In this document: positions 6,387 through 9,591 of the stretch, one piece after another
How the letters are laid out: each line of letters opens with the position of its first letter
How positions within the stretch are numbered: the first letter of the stretch is position 1
NCBI GenBank assembly: GCA_947503585.1
Contig: CANNEJ010000043.1
Location: 1-9,591 of the forward strand
Source: Anaerolineales bacterium
GTDB lineage: Bacteria > Chloroflexota > Anaerolineae > Anaerolineales > UBA11657
DNA length: 9,591 nucleotides
Reading direction: 5' to 3'
The notes under the pieces: model-generated
The model's database searches: none
What the model saw: the letters and a program-made list of their open reading frames with translations, nothing else
Told to the model about the DNA's origin: nothing
Program-made: the position numbers and the translations under genes

Positions 6387-6459
6387 GCCCCCATCGTCTA
6401 GGGGACTAGGACGTGGGCCTTTCAAGCCTAAAACCGGGGTTCGAATCCCCGTGGGGGCA
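6387..6459 (+). tRNA. tRNA-Glu (anticodon TTC)
   Basis: This 73-nt cloverleaf has acceptor arms GCCCCCA/TGGGGGC with every base paired, D stem GTCT/GGAC (one T-G pair), anticodon stem TGGGC/GCCTA with loop CTTTCAA, and T stem CGGGG/CCCCG with loop TTCGAAT. Anticodon TTC reads GAA and, by wobble, GAG. The discriminator is A6459 and CCA is not encoded (the next bases are TCA). A strong GC hairpin follows 13 nt later. Confidence 0.97.
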
Positions 6460-6472
6460 TCATCGGTTTCCA

Positions 6473-6496
6473 CCGCCTCCCGGACGCGGGAGGTGG
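6473..6496 (+). terminator. Strong stem-loop after tRNA-Glu, without T tract
   Basis: CCGCCTCCCG (6473-6482) pairs with CGGGAGGTGG (6487-6496), ten pairs with one G-T, around a GACG tetraloop. It begins 13 nt after the tRNA 3' end. No T run follows on either strand, so termination would need a factor; it may also stop exonuclease trimming or act as a processing site. Structure is clear; role is inferred. Confidence 0.35.
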
Positions 6497-6605
6497 CGCT
6501 GCTCTGGCTCTGCACTTCACCACGCTATGCATTACCATTTGGCTGGCGGGCTTTTTGAAACTTTCCTGGCTGATTGAACCAACGGGCTGCTTAGCGGCGC
6601 GCCAC

Positions 6606-7034
6606 ATGCTGATGCGATTTGTGCGGCTGGCTGCCTGCAGCTGGCTGCTGCCGGGTGCCGTGACTCTGGCGCTGGCGGGCTGCGGCTTGGTGGCAACTGC
6701 CCAGCCGCCAGCCACCGCTGCACCCGCGCTCAAGCTGACGCTGTGGGTGGAGTGGCCCGTGCTGCGCACTGACCGGCCGCAGGTGGCGCATGCTGTGGTC
6801 GCGTCGGCGCAAGGCGAGCGCCTGCGCGGCGTTACCGTGCAGGGCCAGCTTACACGCCCCGGCGCAGACCCGCTGCTGCTGATGTTTTCCGTAACCGATG
6901 CCGATGGCTACGCTACGGCTGTCTTTCCAATGTTTGAACCGCCGGCGGCCAGCGAGACGCACCGGCTTGTGGCGCAGGCTGCCATGAATGCGGACTACGG
7001 TGTGGCGATGATTGAGTACGAGGTGCAGCCGTAG
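6606..7034 (+). CDS. Small secreted lipoprotein with an Ig-like (transthyretin-like) domain
   Basis: The 142-residue product begins with a lipoprotein signal: a basic start (MLMRFVR), a hydrophobic core and a lipobox LAGC with the lipidated cysteine at C26. After a short Ala/Pro linker comes one beta-rich domain (about 41-142). It contains 'VTVQGQLTRPG' and 'FSVTDADGYATAVFPMFEP', the T-D-x-D-G-x-A signature of bacterial Ig-like or carboxypeptidase-regulatory-like folds, and ends in a 'GVAMIEYEV' strand. It should sit on the outer face of the membrane. The frame extends to TTG 6555, but ATG 6606 (or ATG 6612) directly precedes a normal signal peptide. The DUF3048 lipoprotein starts 63 bp later. 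The function is unknown; substrate or partner binding is a guess. Confidence 0.72.
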   Translation: MLMRFVRLAACSWLLPGAVTLALAGCGLVATAQPPATAAPALKLTLWVEWPVLRTDRPQVAHAVVASAQGERLRGVTVQGQLTRPGADPLLLMFSVTDADGYATAVFPMFEPPAASETHRLVAQAAMNADYGVAMIEYEVQP

Positions 7035-7039
7035 GAACC

Positions 7040-7070
7040 GTGCGGCGCAGCCGGCTGCTTGGCGCCGCGC
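7040..7070 (+). terminator. GC-rich stem-loop between the two lipoprotein genes
   Basis: GTGCGGCGC (7040-7048) pairs with GCGCCGCGC (7062-7070), nine pairs with one G-T, enclosing a loop that itself holds the palindrome AGCCGGCT. It starts 5 nt after the upstream stop. There is no T run, so it may be a weak terminator or an intercistronic stability element. Confidence 0.3.
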
Positions 7071-7097
7071 ATTCAACCGCAACCGCCTGACCACATC

Positions 7098-8450
7098 GTG
7101 AAGTCTCTGCGCCGCCGACCGGGCACAATAGTTTCAGCTGCATTGTGCTGGCTGGCTGCTTGCAGCCCGCAGGCTGCGCAATTGCCGCCGCCACTGGCGC
7201 CCAGTGCCACCGCGCCGGCAGCTGCTGCCACGGTGGCTGCAACTCCCACTGCAACCAGGCCGGCACCCGCGGTAACCATCATTTCTGTGCGCACTCAGAC
7301 TCCGCAGCCCACTGCGGTTTCAGATGCGCTGCTGGGCCCGCTCACTTACCCGGCCAACATCAATCCGCTGACCGGGCTGCTGGTCTCCGACCCGCAGGTG
7401 TTGCTGCGCAAGCCGCTCGCAATCAAGATCTCAAACTTTCCGCGTTACGTGCGGCCGCAAGCCGGGCTTACGGCCGCAGACATGGTTTGGGAGCATTACT
7501 CGGAAGGCGGCACAACGCGTTATACCGCCGTGTATCTGGGCACAGCTGCGGAGCGCATCGGGCCGGTGCGGTCGGCGCGCCTGATTGATACAACCCTTGT
7601 TGATATGTTGAACGGCGCCCTCGTGGCTTCTGGCACGTCTAAAGGCACCATGCGCCGGCTGGCGCCCAAGCCGTGGTTTCCAGCCGTCATTACCAATCTG
7701 ACCGGCTTCGAATGTCCGCCGTTGTGCATGGAAAGCATTGATGCCAATTCAGTGTTTACCTCAACCGCGGCGTTGTGGCAGGTACTCGCGGACAAGGACC
7801 TGAATGCGCCGGCACAAGTGCATGGCTTTGCCTATCAACAACGGATTCCATCCGGCGGGCAGCCGGCGCTGACTGTAGGCGTGGACTTCAGCGGCGAGGC
7901 GCTGACGGAGTGGCGCTATGACGCGCCGCGAGGAAACTACAAGCGCTGGATAGACAGCTCACCCACAGAGCTGGCAGAGCACATTGACGCTGCGACCAAC
8001 CAGCAGGTGACCGCTGATACGGTGGTAGTGCTGTTCGCCAATCATGTTGTGGACTTCACTGTGCCTGAGGACTATGATGCTGACGGGGTCCATTCGACTT
8101 ATGCAACGGAAGTGCAGCTCTGGGGCGCCGCACCGCGCCCGCTGCTGGTATTCCGGGATGGCCAGGCGTTTGCGGGGCAGTGGCAGCGCGCAGACACCGG
8201 CGCACTGCCGGCACTTACCGATGCCGGTGGCGCAGTGCTGGCGCTGCGGCCCGGAAAAATTTGGATTCAAGTTGTGGGGTTAGAGTCTGACCGTACCGCC
8301 ACCGGTGGCAAGTGGTACGTGCGCCATCACTCGCCCAAAGACCGTGGCGAGCTGGGACCCAGCCCCACGCCATCCATTACGCCAGAGGGCTTCGTGGCCA
8401 GCAGCACGCCGGAACCCACTGTGACGGCAACCACTACCGCCACGCCGTAA
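7098..8450 (+). CDS. DUF3048 (YerB-like) lipoprotein
   Basis: A 450-residue predicted surface lipoprotein. The signal peptide MKSLRRR...CWLAAC has its lipobox LAAC at C22, and a low-complexity Pro/Ala/Thr linker (about 28-75) follows. The DUF3048 N-terminal domain starts with INPLTGL (88-94) and contains ISNFPRYVRPQAGL (111-124), ADMVWEHYSEGGTTRYTAVY and GPVRSAR (155-161). The C-terminal domain (about 258-394) has the family's closing pattern LLVFRDGQAFAGQW and LRPGKIWIQVV. A second Thr/Pro-rich tail ends the protein (421-450). B. subtilis YerB belongs to this family, whose biochemical function is not established. The frame extends to TTG 7059, but GTG 7098 is preferred because it begins an ideal signal peptide. 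It lies between the small lipoprotein and the aminotransferase. Confidence 0.88.
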   Translation: MKSLRRRPGTIVSAALCWLAACSPQAAQLPPPLAPSATAPAAAATVAATPTATRPAPAVTIISVRTQTPQPTAVSDALLGPLTYPANINPLTGLLVSDPQVLLRKPLAIKISNFPRYVRPQAGLTAADMVWEHYSEGGTTRYTAVYLGTAAERIGPVRSARLIDTTLVDMLNGALVASGTSKGTMRRLAPKPWFPAVITNLTGFECPPLCMESIDANSVFTSTAALWQVLADKDLNAPAQVHGFAYQQRIPSGGQPALTVGVDFSGEALTEWRYDAPRGNYKRWIDSSPTELAEHIDAATNQQVTADTVVVLFANHVVDFTVPEDYDADGVHSTYATEVQLWGAAPRPLLVFRDGQAFAGQWQRADTGALPALTDAGGAVLALRPGKIWIQVVGLESDRTATGGKWYVRHHSPKDRGELGPSPTPSITPEGFVASSTPEPTVTATTTATP

Positions 8451-8487
8451 AATTCGCGCAGCACAGCAGCTATGCTAACGAATGCAT

Positions 8488-8505
8488 GCAGCGCACATGC
8501 GCTGC
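8488..8505. repeat. Perfect inverted repeat between DUF3048 gene and aminotransferase
   Basis: GCAGCGCA (8488-8495) and TGCGCTGC (8498-8505) are perfect 8-bp complements around CA; as RNA this is a 7-bp stem with an ACAT loop. It ends 19 nt before the aminotransferase start and just upstream of its ribosome binding site. No T run follows. It could be an operator, a factor-dependent terminator or a translational hairpin. It is 16/18 identical to the repeat at 478-495. Confidence 0.4.
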
Positions 8506-8513
8506 CCATAAGC

Positions 8514-8519
8514 AGAGGT
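8514..8519 (+). promoter_or_regulatory. Ribosome binding site of the aminotransferase
   Basis: AGAGGT lies 5 nt before ATG 8525, the clearest Shine-Dalgarno-like site in the window. It supports this start; most neighbouring genes lack one. Confidence 0.5.
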
Positions 8520-8524
8520 AGAAA

Positions 8525-9591
8525 ATGAAACTTGCAACCCGCATGCAATCTGTGCAGCCGTACTTTTTTGCCAAGCTGGCAAAGCGCATGGTCGCGCTGC
8601 AGGCGGCCGGCCGGGATGTAATTCGCCTTGACGTGGGTTCGCCAGACCAGCCGCCCGCGGCATTCATTCGCGATGCGCTCAAGCATGCCGTTGACCAGCC
8701 GGGCACGCATGGTTACGTGGCGGCTGGCGGCCTGCCAGAGTTCAGGCAGGCGGTGGCTGCATATTACAGCCGGCGCTTTGGCGTTGCGGTTGATCCGCAA
8801 AATCAAGTTGAGGCATTGATTGGTTCGAAGGAAGGATTGTTTCACTTGAGCATGGCGTATCTTGAGCCCGGCGACGTGGCGCTGGTGCCGGACCCGGCTT
8901 ATGCCGTGTACGAAGCGGCTGCCCGCTTTGCGGGTGCGGATGTAGTGCTGCTGCCGCTGCGCGCAGAGCATGGCTTTCTGCCGCAGCTGGCAGAGATTGC
9001 GCCGGACGCAGCGCGGCGTGCCAAGCTGCTCTGGCTCAATTACCCAAACAATCCCACGGGCGCATGTGCGCCGCTGCAGTTATTCACGGAGGCAGTGGCG
9101 TTTGCGCAGCGCAATGATTTGCTAGTTTGCCATGATGCCCCATATTTAGATGTGACTTACGACGGCTACACGGCGCCCAGCATTTTGCAAGTACCTGGCG
9201 CGCTGGAAGTAGCCGTGGAATTCAACTCGCTTTCCAAAACTTACAACATGGCCGGCTGGCGCATGGGTATGGCAGTGGGCTGCGCTGCTGCCGTGCGCGC
9301 GCTGCATGCGCTGAAGAGCAACATAGATTCAAGCCAGTTCAAGGCCGCGCAACTGGCGGGCGTGGCTGCGCTCACCGGCGACCAAACGTGGCTGGCGCCG
9401 CGCAATGCGCTGTATCAGGAGCGTCGCGATGCGGTGCTGGCGGGGCTGCGCCAGGCTCAGTTGCCGGCGCAGACTCCTGCGGGCGCAATGTACGTGTGGG
9501 CGCAGGTCCGGCTGGAATGGGCTCTGAGCAGTTTGCTGATGACCTGCTGGAACAGGCCAGCGTGTCTGTGACGCCCGGCGCGATTTATGGC
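8525..9591 (+). CDS. PLP aminotransferase, LL-diaminopimelate aminotransferase-like; frameshifted, runs off window
   Basis: A fold-type I aminotransferase resembling DapL-type enzymes, which convert tetrahydrodipicolinate to LL-diaminopimelate for lysine and peptidoglycan. Visible features: IRLDVGSPDQPP (33-44), YVAAGGLPEFRQAV (64-77), IGSKEG (99-104), NYPNNPTGA (172-180), CHDAPY with PLP-binding D204 (202-207), and SLSKTYNMAGWRMG with Schiff-base lysine K238 and R246. Good homology ends at GAMYVWAQV (residue 328). The original frame then gives 20 unrelated residues and stops at 9569-9571. Reading from C9508 in the other frame restores a family-like ending (PAGMGSEQFADDLLEQ, then VSVTPGAIYG) that stays open to 9591. 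A single lost base near 9506-9510, for example CCC read as CC, explains this. The natural protein would be about 390 residues. A related class I/II aminotransferase with another substrate is possible. Confidence 0.85.

Noticed and set aside
8327..8971. Minus-strand open frame of 214 codons across the DUF3048/aminotransferase junction
   Set aside because: It is antisense to two recognised genes and has no family resemblance.
1..9591. CRISPR arrays, insertion sequences, integrases, rRNA
   Set aside because: No regularly spaced repeats, transposase or integrase motifs, flanking direct repeats or rRNA sequence were seen.

Overview
The window looks like a chromosomal segment of a GC-rich bacterium, most probably a member of Chloroflexota (Anaerolineae-like). 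This is an inference from several things together: a membrane diadenylate cyclase paired with a YbbR protein, a DUF3048 lipoprotein with Thr/Pro-rich linkers, an LL-diaminopimelate-type aminotransferase, weak or absent Shine-Dalgarno sequences and frequent GTG/TTG starts. No marker gene settles the phylum. I see no mobile element, CRISPR array or rRNA.

Layout: positions 1-1306 are read on the minus strand and everything after on the plus strand. The left edge holds the 5' end of arginyl-tRNA synthetase (argS), cut by the window. A 229-bp spacer precedes it, with a promoter-like extended -10 and a perfect 18-bp palindrome followed by a T tract. Upstream of that lies a membrane-anchored SAM-dependent methyltransferase. 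Facing away from it is tRNA-Val(TAC). Next comes a tight run: cdaA (c-di-AMP synthase) overlapping ybbR by 4 bp, then der (tandem-GTPase ribosome assembly factor) and lepB (signal peptidase I). A small orphan YgiT-type zinc-ribbon gene and tRNA-Glu(TTC) follow. After them come two lipoprotein genes (a small Ig-like one and a DUF3048/YerB-like one). The last gene is a PLP aminotransferase that carries an apparent 1-nt frameshift about 80 bases before the right edge.

Functionally the window is mostly housekeeping: translation (argS, two tRNAs, der), c-di-AMP signalling and envelope homeostasis (cdaA, ybbR), protein export (lepB, plus two lipoproteins that use the export route) and lysine/peptidoglycan precursor synthesis (the aminotransferase). 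I do not see a convincing new multi-gene system. The points most worth checking are the aminotransferase frameshift, the attenuator-like palindrome before argS, the Pro-to-Asp change next to the catalytic serine of LepB, the orphan zinc ribbon, the lipoprotein pair, and a recurrent extended -10 promoter pattern with U-tract-less hairpins at gene ends.
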